From Klebsormidium nitens (taxonomy: Eukaryota; Streptophyta; Klebsormidiophyceae; Klebsormidiales; Klebsormidiaceae), in contig DF237327.1 of the NCBI GenBank assembly GCA_000708835.1, positions 1-64,000 on the forward strand: 64,000 nt of DNA, given 5' to 3'. The notes under the pieces were generated by a model. The model ran no database searches. It worked only from the letters and a program-made list of their open reading frames with translations, and was not told where the DNA came from. Position 1 is the first letter of the stretch. Each line of letters starts with the position of its first letter. Below, piece after piece: positions 1-11,739 of the stretch. Made by a program: the position numbers and the translations under genes.

Positions 1-1924
1 CGCAACCTAACCTTTGTAAACAGAACACAACCTGCAAGGCAGACCGCTGAATCTGTGGCTAGATCGTAAGAGAAAAGAGGCCATTCTGACCTGTCTAATA
101 GAGTGCAACAACACCAGGACTCCAGGCAGGAATGCATCGTCTGCCAGCACTGTCACCCAGGCCTCCTTGCACTCTGAGTCTGCAAAGGAAAGAAACATTA
201 CGCATGTCACCACAGCTCATCTTAAGAGTTGGTACCCTACACGCTGCTCTGCTTTTGAGCAAGCAGTGCCTGACCATGCCTTGTTGCGTGATGGCTCCAT
301 CGAGACTCTCGAGAGTGAGAGCGGCACATGAGATTACACGAGCTAAAGGGAATTTTTTTGGCTTGTATCTGCAGGATTGGGGAAGACCTCTTAAAGTCAA
401 GTGGGTGTCTGGAAAAGCGAAATCTCGAAGTCTTGCGACAGCGATAATTCCGTTTGCAAATCAGGCCTCAATCTGCAATGTCAGTCGACACTCTTCATTT
501 CCTGGCGAAAGCATCACAAGCTGTTAAGCTGCACGCAGCAAAGCAGACAATTGTTTATTCAAACCCAAACGCGAACACAAAGTGAGGACTCTGGCAGCTT
601 TTGGCCATGGTCTCTGAGCAAATATTGGAGGCTCACCTTTTGCGGCAGCAGTGTCCAGGTTTGACAGGTCCTCCCCTTTGTTGCGGGGGCAGTACATCTG
701 CGTTATGGGGCCAGTGGCAGGCATAAGAGATTCTGTGTGACAGGTAAAGGTGTGAATACTTTCTCGCCAACTCGCTTCATGGATTGAAGTCGCCAAAAGC
801 CAGAACTGATTGGAGGCCTCGGGGCCACTGAGAACTGTTCAAGGTGTTCGAGGTGTCAGGTTAAAACCATCAATCATCAATACAACGTCTGAGACAATGT
901 TCCCTGTCAGAGAGCACTTAACAGGTAATCTGCTCCGGCGGGTAATCCTCAGTCTCTTCCAGCTGGTTTAAAGATGGTCCACGAAAAGAATGCCCGAAAC
1001 GAACAATCGGTTTCAGGTGGGGATTCTGGGGGCCCACCTGTCGATGTTGGCCCACCCCACGGCAGCTAGAGCTGTCCAATGACGACGCGAGCTCGTGGTC
1101 TTGGCAGCTGAATGGAAGGAATATAAGCGTCCTTGGCATTGCTCAATCTCTATGATTTGTGCTGGGGGGCAATCAGTGCGGGATGGGCACTTGTATATTC
1201 CCCTGATTGGTTGAGGCAAATTGTCAAGGCCGATCAATTGTTCTTGGAACATTGCAAGCATTGACTTGGAGCACAAACGTCCGTTCTCTTGTACTGAAAG
1301 GAGGTTAGCCAAAACAAAGTGGACATATGTGTGCACCTGGATTTGCGAGGGGCTATAGAATATCAGCTGCTGTGCCCCCACTTTCTTCAAGGCAAGGCTG
1401 CGGCTGGCAGCTTGAGCTGGAAACTCAGAAGAGCTCACCTCAGATCATACATCAGCTCCTTCAATTGAATGACCTTGGGGGCTTTCTTCTTGTGTGACCT
1501 GCTCAAAGCCACATTCAAAGTTCAAACTTCGGCAGAAGAACTATCAACAGAGAGGTTGATAATCGGGAGAACTCAGCGGGAGCTGCTCTGAATAAGAAGG
1601 TGCTGAGAGAAGTGATTGAAAGAAAGGAGGAGACGACAGCGAATCAGCTCCAGTCGGTCTTTGCAACAATTAGGGTTCCACGAACCCTAAAACCGCCTAG
1701 CTCCTATATGTGCGTGGCGTCTGAGCTCCTGCTGATCTTATACAGCTTGGGCGCCTCGGCCTCCTAAAAGTCAGGCGTGGGGCACAAAGGGCTTACCTGT
1801 TTTTGGTAGCTCCATGTTTCCCTTGCTGTCTATGCCGGGCAGCTGCGACCTGGCTATCGTCCGCAGTCAATGCAAGGATGAGTAAAAGCAGAAGGAGGAC
1901 ACTTCTTCCATGGAGAAAGCGCAT
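1..1924 (-). CDS. Probable GT8 family glycosyltransferase (PGSIP/glycogenin-like), 5' part, runs off left edge
   Basis: Three exons can be supported. Exon 1 (1924-1797) starts at an ATG and encodes a basic start followed by a leucine-rich stretch (SVLLLLLLILALTA), a signal peptide or signal anchor; it ends at a GTAAGC donor. A later exon (697-637) encodes a segment beginning MYCPRNKGEDL. It ends with one spare base that joins in phase to exon 179-91, encoding KEAWVTVLADDAFLPG then VLVLLHSIRQ, which resembles the opening beta-strand and first helix of GT8 nucleotide-sugar transferases. The DxD motif would lie beyond the left edge. At least one exon between 1797 and 697 is unresolved, because exon 1 ends with two spare bases while exon 697-637 starts in phase 0. 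The signal exon could in principle belong to a separate gene. Family call from one short motif; acceptor and substrate unknown. Confidence 0.5.
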
Positions 1925-3008
1925 GTTTGCAGGCCCGAGGCGCTGGAGTGAACGCTTCTGCAGCGTTCTGGTACATGGAGAAATGTAGCGCTCGAGCTCC
2001 TTCTTCCCAAAATCCAAATTTGGAAAACTCCTCGTCATGGCTTGCCTACACGAGCCATGACAGCCGCGTATGAGATGCTGGAGACAGCATTTGTATCATG
2101 ATTTGGTGACGATCAATAGGAATTTTCATAAAAGCTACAATCTGAAACTGGAATTGTTGGCTAGGAGACAGTCAGTTTCATGGACCCCTTCTCACGCGCC
2201 AAGCTGCAAATTAACGAATTTTCGGCCTCGTGCCGCTAAACGACAAAGGTGAGGCCTCTTGTAAACCACCGGATTGCGTTCTATGCTGCATCGACGGCTG
2301 CCGAAATGTTTTACAATCGCTTCTGCACCGACCGATGGGACAAATGACTTCTAGCATCCCGTTGCGATGCTATTCTCCAATCATTTGAAGTACATGATAA
2401 GCGAACGGAGGGAGGCAATATATAGAATAAACAATTCAGAAAAATACAAAATTCCGGAAATATTTCGCCGTCGATGCTGTGAAAGACTCCAAATTCACGG
2501 CACGGTTTACATATTGCTTAGATCTCAAACACGGTACGTACCGGCCAACGTATCAACCGCTCGGGCCATCATCCACCAGGGCCACGTACCGGGCAAGACT
2601 TAGCTGCAAACTGTCACTCCTTACATGCCCGGTTCTGTCGCGGCACAGCCTCCAACCCATAAAACACGTACTAGGAGGAGACCGCCCGAAGGGCGGTATC
2701 CCTCCTAGCCCATGACAAGTTATTCGTAGGTCAATATATCGAATTTTCCACACACTCTTCCCAATCCATGAGGATAATTAAACCAGCCCTTATATTAATA
2801 AAATCTGAGCAATCAAATATGATAGATTATGCAAGCAATATAGACCTTGTGCTGCATGCATGCTTTCACTATTTGCGCTGGCAGAGCTCTACAAATGTTG
2901 CAGGTCAGCTTCACGTTGCGATGGCGCCCCCCTGACGTTTGTGCACAGCTTTCACCAGTTGTCCAGGCAGCCAGGTAGCTCGCTGCTGGCTCTCACAGCT
3001 CCAGGACA
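1925..3008. promoter_or_regulatory. Divergent intergenic region with a strong hairpin
   Basis: This non-coding gap lies between the start of the leftward GT8-like gene and the start of the rightward small gene at 3009, so it should hold both promoters. No clear TATA or other core element could be assigned. The only marked structure is the stem-loop at 2671-2708, listed separately. The short open frames here have no family resemblance. Confidence 0.4.
2671..2708. repeat. Perfect two-part stem-loop
   Basis: An outer 8-bp arm (CTAGGAGG / CCTCCTAG) and an inner 6-bp arm (CCGCCC / GGGCGG) are separated by small internal loops (AGA and TATC) and closed by a GAA loop. It lies in a divergent intergenic region. 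No flanking repeat was seen, so it could be a transposon footprint, a structured RNA or a protein site. Confidence 0.6.
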
Positions 3009-3333
3009 ATGTCTGGAAAAGAGCAAGCAAAAAGTGTGAAACGCCACCCTTCAGAGACTTTCACCGAGTTTGAAAACTTCTTGAAGCGGATTGCTCCACC
3101 AAAGCCCAGGAGTTCTATGACCGGCCTGGAAAAGAGCCAGGAGTTTTGGATGACCGCTAGCAAACCGTTCAGGTGAGAGGGGCTCTGATTTTATCTGGAA
3201 GAGTCTTCTTGTCTTTGCAAAGTCAATGTCAATTCTTACATTACATTCCTTACCTTGTGGCAGGAGCTGTAAAGTGTGCCTCCAAGATAATGTCAGAATT
3301 ATGTTGCTGACAGCATTGCAGACAACCTCATAA
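3009..3333 (+). CDS. Small two-exon protein of unknown function (77 aa)
   Basis: Exon 1 is 3009-3172 and exon 2 is 3264-3333, joined by a 91-nt intron with a GTGAGA donor and GTGGCAG acceptor. The joined frame is open, in phase, and ends at TAA. The protein is basic at the start (MSGKEQAKSVKRHPSE), then FTEFENFLKRIAPPKPRSSM and a patch EKSQEFWMTASKPF; the second exon contributes a CKVCL patch. There is no signal peptide or membrane span. The composition looks like a genuine conserved small protein rather than random sequence, but I do not recognise the family. It lies 248 bp upstream of nicastrin on the same strand. Confidence 0.42.
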
Positions 3334-3581
3334 GCACAAAGTCCTTGATAGATCCTTCAAACCAAGCATAACTCTTCTGAGCCGCAGTCCGGCTGATCTT
3401 CGCACTTGCTTACATGCAGGCATCCTGTGGGGTGGGTTGTGCTCTGGGTCGCTGCCGACGCGCTCCTAGCCAAGCATCACAAAACGGACTCTGCATCAGT
3501 CTTTGGAGGCTCTGCACCACACCAGAGAAAACAGAGCTGGGAGATGGTCTGAGGTGAAGGGCGCCAGTTCTAGATTGCGCG

Positions 3582-6500
3582 ATGGAAGTTGCGAGGGATG
3601 TTTGGGGAGCAAGCGTAGAAGCGGCGGGGCGTGAGTGGGGGCACGCAGGAGGTATCATGACGAGGCAAACCTCTAGAGTAGTCAGACGCTCGGTTGTGAG
3701 GGATGCAAAGCGGTCCGCTTGGTGTCCGATAGTCTGGAGTCTTCTCGTTCTGGTATTGACCACTCAGACAGCGTCCGCCAAGCCTTCCACATTGCGATCA
3801 GTTCCAGAACTAGAGGCTGCTATGTATTCCACCATCGACGGCTGGCCGTGCGTCAGGTTACTGACGGTCAACGGGGAGATTGGCTGCTCCAATCCTGATA
3901 GGGGTCTGGTGATCTCCCCTATTCAGAGGCTCGAGTCTTCTCAAGACGCAGTGTTGGGGAACCATGCCGTTCTGCTCCCCCCAAGCGCATACCAAGGTTT
4001 CATGCAGCGGCTAGAAGCAGACCCTCTTCTCACTGAGCAAGTAGCAGGGGTCTTGCTAGAAGCGGACAATCTGTTTAACGGATCGCACGTGCTCAGTCAA
4101 TTCTCCCCTGCTGCCAAGTACCCCCAGGCAGAATGGGCCGATGAGTCGGCGCGGGGCTACGTGTGGAACCCCCCAGGGAGCGACTTAGCAAGAAAACGAT
4201 TCCAGCTGCCGGTGTTTCTTCTGAACGAGAATGGGACAAGGTAAGCGCCACACTTCTTTTAGAAATGTGTGCCGAGTCCCTGCTTCTCCGATCAGTTCCC
4301 TAACAGGCCCAAGCTTTCCAGTAACAGAGATTTTGGCGATGTTTGACACTGACGTTTCAATGATGGCTGTTTGATGACCCTGGACCCTGGTTTCTTCTGA
4401 AGTTGGAAATACCAGAACTTGGCTCCGCAAACCCAATGATGATTCGTATGATACATCGGGTGCCTAAAGTAGTTAAGATGTTTTTCTTCTGGACAACTAA
4501 TTCTAAGATTGCTTATCCAACCCTTCTTTGATTCGCCTCCTTTGCAGGCTGATGCGCAGCCACTCAGAGCACAACCACAAACAAAACTTCAAGCACCCCC
4601 TCTACGTCGCGGAGTTTGATCTCGTGATGTACACGACTGCTCACGAGACACCCACAACCGCAGAGTGCCTGGCAGCTGCCACGTGCCTGCCCCTGGGAGG
4701 CTACAGGTAAGATCTCACGTTTACAAGCACGAGGTCTAACGAGAGGCTCCGCGTGCTTGTACAGTGTTTGATACTTCTGCTTCGAAGATGGCTGGGTCAA
4801 AGCGGACTCTGGAATTTAACGTCCAAGTCGGTTGATTTACTTGATCTGCAGATTTTCGGCAGGGCAGAACTCAGCAGAAACTTGTGAATTTAACAATGTC
4901 CTAGTCGCGCTTGACACCCTGCCATCATTTTTACTCCCGTCTCTCACACACATCTCAACGGACTGTCCTTTCTACGCGCGTTTGACTGCTTTTTACTTGA
5001 AAACATTACAACCCTGCGTTCTCCTTCTCGTGCAGTGTCCTCTCGTCTCTGCCCCCCCTCCCCCCTCCAAACACCACTACTCCTACCAAACCCGTAGTAC
5101 TCGCCCTGGCCTCAATCGACTCCGCATCTTTCTTCCGCGACTTAGCCCCCGGCGCAAACTCCCCTCTCTCTGGCGCAATTGCTCTGCTCGCGGCTGTGGA
5201 AGCGCTCTCGCGGGTGCCCGGGGTTAAGGACGGAACCCTCCCTAACCAGCTGGTTTTTGCCTTCCTGACCGGGGAGTCGTGGGGTTACCTTGGCAGTCGG
5301 AGGCTGCTCGCTGAAGTTGCTGAGGGGAGCGCGGCAGTGGACGGGTTCTCTTGGGACCAGGTCGGATCCCACGCCCTCTCTTCTTCTGTATTTCATTTTG
5401 TCCTTGATCCAAAGTGCGTCCGAGTAGTGCAGTATAGTAAAGATAGGAAACGACACCCTTTTTACCTGCGTATCATTGATTGGACCGCCCATCTGTCTGG
5501 AGCGGCCACTTTGCTTTCGCCCCGACTTGACCTTGCCTCGAGAAGATCGTTCCAAGAACTCTCTATTGTCTAGGTAACGAGAATGTATTTGAAACTTCTG
5601 TAAACGGGCGATGAAACAGTAGGTTGACAGTTGACCGATCAAGACAGTTATCCGGGGCAAGGTGCCAACCTTGGAGCGCGCTCCTAACCACTCTCCCATA
5701 GCTTTGCACTTAGTTTCATAGAACAACGAACATCCTAGAGGCTCACTTTGAGAATATCTCTATCGGACGCTCTGTTTATGTTGCGGAACACCTGTGCATA
5801 TATCATCCGGAATGGTCGTTTGACTAGCCTGTCCCTCATCAGACGCCCCCTGGCGCTCTGCCAGCATCACAAGCTCTATATCGATGCACCACCAAAGCCA
5901 AGCGTCGAGCGCTTCCGTCGAAGTCAAAAGCCGAGAGCCTCTTTCTCCCTGACTGCAGGACTGATGTCATCTTAGGCGGTGTTGTTTAACGGATTAACTG
6001 CTCGAACGCGGCTCGTTTCTACTTTTGAGGCGTCAAGCCGTAAAGCTAAAACACCTGCAATTCTGGAAGGCTTTGACGAAGTGAATTGGAACCAGAAGCC
6101 TATATAGACAATACATCGGTAATTTCCACTAACCAAGAAACGGTAGGACTTCAACCACGGTTATTGTCCAATTTTTAGGTGACGGCGGTGCTGGAGGTTG
6201 GCTCTGTTGGGAGGGCCAAGAGAGGGCCGGTGAACGGAGCTCCTGACAAAGCGACGACGTTCTATGCTCACAGGTAGGGACTGCCTTCTCTAGACTTCTT
6301 CCCGTTTTGGACAGTGCCGAACTGACTTTCACGGCAATGGCCGTCGGTAGAGCAGGAATTCTGATGCCTTGACGGCGCAAAGCTGCCTTCACTCTGCCGG
6401 TTTCTAACAGCTGTCTACCTTGCCTAGCAACGAGTGGTGACTTTTATCGCATAGCTTCCTCGTTGACAGCTCAGCTCCTTTTCTTGCAAAGACAGGAACT

Positions 6501-8200
6501 GGGAGGCTGCTTCTCTGTTCGGAAGAGAAAGTGACGCATAACGGATCGCTTCTATTGAAGGCACGAAAAGTAAATGTTGATAAATCATTGCCCTCCTGAG
6601 TCGAGCAATTGTGACTGCTTCGTCTCCAGGGGAAAGCAGCAGGCGGCCTCCGTCTCCGCCCCCATCCTCACAGCCCTCACTTCCGCCGCGAGCAGCATGC
6701 CCGGCGCGCCCTCGGTCCAGCCCGCAAGCCCCGACACCCCCGGCGTGCCCCCCGACTCCTCGCTGACGTCATTCCTGTGTCAGAATCCCCAGACCCCGGG
6801 TCTGGTCCTGACCGACTTCGACGCCGCCTTCTCCAACCCCTACTTCCAGAGCTTCTACGATGACGTCAGCAACATCGACGCTGACGTCATTGCTGAAGCG
6901 GCAACACTGATCGCGCGCGGGCTGCTTCAGCTAGCCGGGGGAACACTCACATCGCATTTGCCAAGCACCAACCCCGGTTTGGTTAAGGACCTCGTTAAGT
7001 GCCTGTTGACCCCCTCCCCGGGGCTGGGCTGCAGCCTGGTGCAAAACCTAACCACGCCGCTAACCGCGTCCGGTTTCGCTAACCACTACGTGGGGATCCT
7101 GCAAGAAGGCCCGGGACCAAACCCGTTCCCGCTCGACGACACGTCGCGGTTTCTATGGAATCTGCTGGCGAACGTGACGGGGAAGACAGTAAATGGCAGC
7201 ACGTGTGATGGGGCGTGCCCAGCGGGGCAGGCGTGTGTGGGCTTGACGGCGGCAAAGAAGGGCACGTGCCTGAACGCCACGGCCAGGTATGGAAAGAGTC
7301 GTTGCTTCGTTTCTCGCTTTTGATGAGCCTTGCTGACGCCGTGTTCATCATACACAGACTTGCGTGGACTTCGACGGCATTTTTTCTATCCCTGTGCGAG
7401 GCTGGAAATACTCTTTGCTGTGTTTCCCGTTTCATGAGCCTTGCTTACGCCGTGTTCATTTAAAACAGAGTCGCGTAGACCTTCGACGGAGTTTTCCTAT
7501 CCCTGTGCGAGGAAAATTGGGGTTCGAGCTTGTGTTTGTTTGCTGAGTGAGTACTGTGATTGTTGGAAGTCCGCTCTCGTAATAGCGTCAGGAATGAGTA
7601 TCTCTGAGTTGCTTTTTGCAGTTGCCCAACATTTTCCATGTCCAGACTCGTTGCCGTGCACCATGATTTTGTGCCTCTAGAACAGCTGTCTCGAGCCGGC
7701 AAGTATGGCCGTCGATTTTTTTGAAAGGCGCTTCGTCGATATTTGGAGAACGGCGCTCCACTCACGAATGGTAGTTCATTCGAAAAGATTGTTCCTGTAA
7801 AGTAGGATTCTCAAGAATTCACGCCTTCGTTTTGCGTTTGATGATTTGAAAGGCGTTTTTTGTTTGCTTGTTTGAAAGAGTGCCAAAAACGTTGAATCGA
7901 TGAATCTACAACATTCAAGAGTTCTTATTCGAATGCTACAGGTACGTCCCGGCCTACTCGACGCGGCTCAAGTGGGACAACGGCTGGCAGCTGCTTCCGT
8001 CACCGCCCGGCTCCAAAGCAGACCCGGACCCAGTGTACACGGAAAGCTTCTGGAACCAGCTTCACCTGAGGACGTACATGGCCGAGAGCCCACGTTATGA
8101 GAAGTGGGTCTTCATAAGCGGGCTAGCCGTCACTGGCTTCGCGTATCTGTGTCAAGTGAGCGCTAAGCGGGTTGTTGAGCATAGGCTCAAGCAGGCGTAG
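3582..8200 (+). CDS. NCSTN: Nicastrin, gamma-secretase subunit
   Basis: Six exons: 3582-4240, 4548-4706, 5036-5360, 6179-6273, 6630-7286, 7942-8200. All phases agree, giving 717 aa, close to the family norm of about 700. Nicastrin is the large type I glycoprotein of gamma-secretase and helps recruit substrate to the intramembrane protease presenilin. Visible features: an N-terminal signal segment (IVWSLLVLVLTTQTASA), the early block DGWPCVRLL...GEIGC, a degenerate aminopeptidase-like domain with SIDSASFFRDLAPGANS and FLTGESWGYLGSRRL (family DYIGS region), paired lumenal cysteines, YVPAYSTRLKW, and a C-terminal membrane helix (WVFISGLAVTGFAYLC) with a short basic tail. An in-frame ATG at 3657 is an alternative start closer to the signal peptide. 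The exon 3 donor (GTCGGA) is weaker than the others. The intron after exon 5 carries a 111-bp tandem duplication. Confidence 0.9.
7285..7525 (+). repeat. Tandem 111-bp duplication in a nicastrin intron
   Basis: Two diverged copies are offset by about 111 bp: ATGAGCCTTGCTGACGCCGT at 7323 and ATGAGCCTTGCTTACGCCGT at 7434, followed in both by a TTCGACGG block and CTATCCCTGTGCGAGG. The left edge of copy 1 appears to begin at the exon 5 splice donor. Confidence 0.75.
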
Positions 8201-9558
8201 GTAATGTAGGACAGGTGATTCTTTTGTGGGCTTGCGGCCTCTTATTTCAGGTCGTCAGCTTAGCAGCTAGCCTGTTTTGTACATTCTGTGGTAATGCGGG
8301 GGGGGCAAAGAAGCCGGCCGGGGGAGGCAGCTTTTCCGAACCGAGAGGACTGCTGTGAGGCAATGCAACATGTAAAGCTTCAAATCTCTTTGCGCCAGGC
8401 GCACTCATGATGCAAAGTGCAACGCTGCGAATGTGCGCACACTGATCTTTGTATATGTGAAAGAAGTTTGGGTTGTATAAACGGGCCAGCCAGCGCTCGA
8501 TCCGCTCATGCAGCTCTCATGCATCTAGAGCTGGCAATTGATCTTTTGCAAATTGGCCGCGGTTGACAATTACCGTCGCAATGATGACCATGCAATATGG
8601 CATCGCGTACTCCCCGCGATCGTCCGATCCCAATTGTCACTGTGGGCCGGTGCGGTGGGCCAGGCCATCTTTGTTATATGCATATCGAAGCACTGATCGT
8701 TCGAATTATCGGATCCGATCGTGCAACTTAGCATGATGCAGGCTTTCCAGCTGTTGCCAGATTGGAGCTGACGGCCGCCGGTGCATGACGGTTTGCCTCG
8801 ACAAATTGCAGGCCGTAGCTTACTGAATCCGGTTTCGCTATGATGCAGGCGGGCGCATGCAGCACCTCATCGGCTGGCGGTGGCCTGCGTGGCACGGCGG
8901 CTGATTGAAGCATGATCATATCACCATTAAGTTGCGCAGGTGTTAAAGTGGCGTGCCACCATCACTGACATCTCGGGATGAGGGGCCCGCGCGGGCCATG
9001 CTACCGTCAACTAGCTCATGCACCGCGAGTGTTTGCTCTGCAATAAAGCGAACGCAACCAAGTAGTATATTCACGTATATCACATCGATTCGACATGATG
9101 CATGCAGTTCTAGCTTGTCGTCGGACGTACCGCAGATCTCAGTCTCGTCTGTACAATCTGAGTGATTCCAGAAACTTTGAGTCATGGTCCAACGTATTTG
9201 TTCCTGGCATCAACGCCAGTATTGTATTCCGTGAGTAGCTGGACATTCATTGAGCCGGCTGGTAACACGCAGCATGACCCCTTGCCGGCCTCCACCTGCT
9301 CATCTGTGGAGCTTGACAATCAAATTCTGAGACTGTTTAGAAAACAACGTTCGCGGCGAAAACTCTCTTGAGCAACGGCGTTTCTGGGCCCCTCTCTGGC
9401 AACGAAGCCTATCATAAAGTAATCTAAACACAGATGTTGCTTTCCCCGCTTGCTATCTCTGAATCCTTATCAGCAACATGTCACCCTTCTAATGTGGACC
9501 TATCAAATACTCAAGCGCAACAGCAATCCCATCACCCTGAGAGCAAGTGGTCATCCAC
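8201..9558. other. Intergenic region, no gene seen
   Basis: This gap lies between the ends of nicastrin and the F-box gene. It holds many GATC and GCATGC-like palindromic words, including a perfect 14-bp palindrome GGCCCGCGCGGGCC at 8984-8997, but no convincing coding exon, RNA gene or terminal-repeat element. Short open frames here have biased, unfamiliar translations. Confidence 0.5.
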
Positions 9559-10487
9559 TCAGTCAGTGTTGCTCAAGTCCGAAGTGACGTATGCGCCCAC
9601 AGATCCATTGCCCCGGAACCATCTTTCGTCGTCACCCTCCGAGATGCTAATCTCCCAGAATTGGCGATATGCTCCAACGCGGTACTCAACAATGCCAACC
9701 ACGTGTCCAGAGCTACAGTATCTGAAGTCCGCCAGAGTCGTTTCCGTCACCTTGAGAGCCGTCCTCGGAACGCGCCGCACTGGGGAGGGGCAGAACGGGC
9801 AGATTCCCAACTTCTCGCTAGCATCTTCTGGATCGTTTCCGATGAGCGCAGTGAATTCCTTGACACACCCAACAACCCCGCGATACACTTTCCTTGCAAT
9901 CTGGCAACGAAGTTCAGCCACGGTGCCATACCCGTCTCTGTGAGTTACCTCATGCACACAGCACAGCATGAAGGACGCTCCGGCAGAGCTTTCCGCTTCC
10001 GCTGCCAGGATGCTTCCGGCGGACACCTCCTCCACAACGGAAAGCGTGTACGGCACAGGTGCTGCTTGGCGGGCTCGCACTTATGCATCTTCCCTGGCGA
10101 CCTTATTGCCTGGCAATCGAACGGCCCAGATCTGCTCTTCTCGGGGGTCTCCAGTCGCCCGGGGCACCACGTCAGCAGTCTCGCAAAGCTCATCCAACCG
10201 GCTTCCCCCGGGCTGTTTTCTGCCCCCCCGACAGGCACCAGATCTGCGCAAACCTCCGGAGCGACTCTCCTGCATGCTGCCGCCCAGGCGCTATCTCTGA
10301 CAACGCTCGCGTAGCGCCGCGAAACGCGGGCGAAGTTGGCGAGATCCGGCACTCCTTCGAAGGCGAAGAGCACGCTGTTGGGCGGGAAGAGCTTCTCGAG
10401 GACTAGGCAGGCCAGGTCGTCATTCAGGGACTCGAAGCACAGGCCTCCCATGGCGCTCATTGACTGGATCTTCATGGCGCTAAACAC
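9559..10487 (-). pseudogene. F-box protein, EID1-like/EDL-type, with a frame break
   Basis: The N-terminal part starts at 10487 and has an F-box-like segment, LNDDLACLVLEKLF...VPDLANFARVSRRYASVV, followed by WMSFARLLTWCPG, as in plant EID1-like F-box proteins that link substrates to SCF ubiquitin ligases. The C-terminal part lies in another frame (10080-9559) and has YTLSVVEEVSAG, ELRCQIARKVYRGVVG, a CPFC pair and CSSGHVVG, as in the Cys-rich tail of that group. The two halves are colinear but one frame apart; the switch must fall between about 10160 and 10060. A 40-nt GT-AG segment there does not restore the frame. The gene is therefore frameshifted, uses an unseen intron, or carries a sequence error. 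The F-box call is moderate; the exact subfamily is uncertain. Confidence 0.45.
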
Positions 10488-11739
10488 AGAACAATTTGTA
10501 CCGAATCTTATGAGCGCTAAACCACAGAGCTTGACCTGGGTAAATACTCTAGCGGCTGATCCCCCAACACCTTCCGGAGAGGCTGAAAGTTACCTTGCAA
10601 CACGAGAACCTCCTCTACAGGCAACCATGCAGTCTCTAGAAAACACTCAACGCAAACCACCTGATACTTGAACAACCCTGCGCTCTGCCTGCGCCTGACC
10701 TATTCGGGATGTTAGATGGTTGCGCGGGAATAACTTTGTATCGCCGCAGGAAAATCTGGACGCCGAACCTTCGGATCTGTGAGATCCATCAAAAGCAGAT
10801 CCCTTATGTTCCGCTTGTCTGCCTCCGAAGGAGCCGTTGTCCGCCCTACGCTGACTTTAGAGAAGGGATAGCTCTAAAGGATTAGCTGTAAGTGTTGAGC
10901 ATGCAGCTGGCCAGGCATGCTAAAAAGGCTCGGAGTCCATACGCGCGTCTCTAAGATGCCTCCCTAAAACGCGTCTCTTTAGTGCTGCGCTCCAAAGCAC
11001 GACTCCCCGACGCGGCGCAGAAGAAGTTTCCTCGAGATGTCTGCCTGGCTTGATGGAAGCTACAGTAGCAGACGGCAGAAAGCTCAACACCGTACGTATT
11101 GCGCGTGTGTTTCCGGGACGTGAAACTCTCCTTTCTGTTGCAGTGAAGGAAACTCTTGACAATCTGATTCGGACAAACGGTTCTCATGGAGCATGACGTC
11201 ACTCATGTATTGTTACTGTGCTAGACCCCTGCTAGACATGTTGACGATAAGTAAGTCATAGCGCGAGTCCGATTGGCCGTGATGCAAAGGATCTGGCTTA
11301 CATGCTCGTAACGAAGATGACACGTGTTCACTGCAACTCCTCATGATCCCTGGGCTTAATCTTCCCAGCTACGCCTCAGCACTAGCGTCAAGTTGTAAGC
11401 CTTACGTAATCTCAGATCAGATCGGTCGAACTTTTGAGCGCTCAAGGGGCGTTTCAAAGTCTCAGAGCGTTCAGAAAGGCGTTTTGATACAAACGTAAGA
11501 TGCAAGATTTTATGCAAGTGTGTCCCTGCGTGGCAGCGGCTTCTTCTAAATTAAGTTCAAGTTTGCGACTCTGCGCTCAGTGGTCGCGCGGCCGCAGGGT
11601 TCTAAGCGCGGCCGCACAGCCGCTGCGCACTGCAACCACTGGCATGAGTCGGATCTGCGAGCATGTGCGCGCACTCGTATAGTGGTAGCAGAAGCTGAGC
11701 TAGCAGGCTGGAGCAGGCCGCCAGCATGCAGAGAGTGCA
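10488..11739. promoter_or_regulatory. Divergent intergenic region between F-box gene and TPP2
   Basis: This gap should contain the promoters of the leftward F-box gene and the rightward TPP2 gene. No supported exon, repeat or RNA gene was found. A paired GCGGCCGC motif occurs near 11588 and 11608 just upstream of the TPP2 start and may be part of a GC-rich promoter. The TPP2 5' UTR probably begins here. Confidence 0.35.

Noticed and set aside
9547-10314. Long + strand open frame (255 aa)
   Set aside because: It is antisense to the F-box gene, whose motifs lie on the - strand; its own translation has no family pattern.
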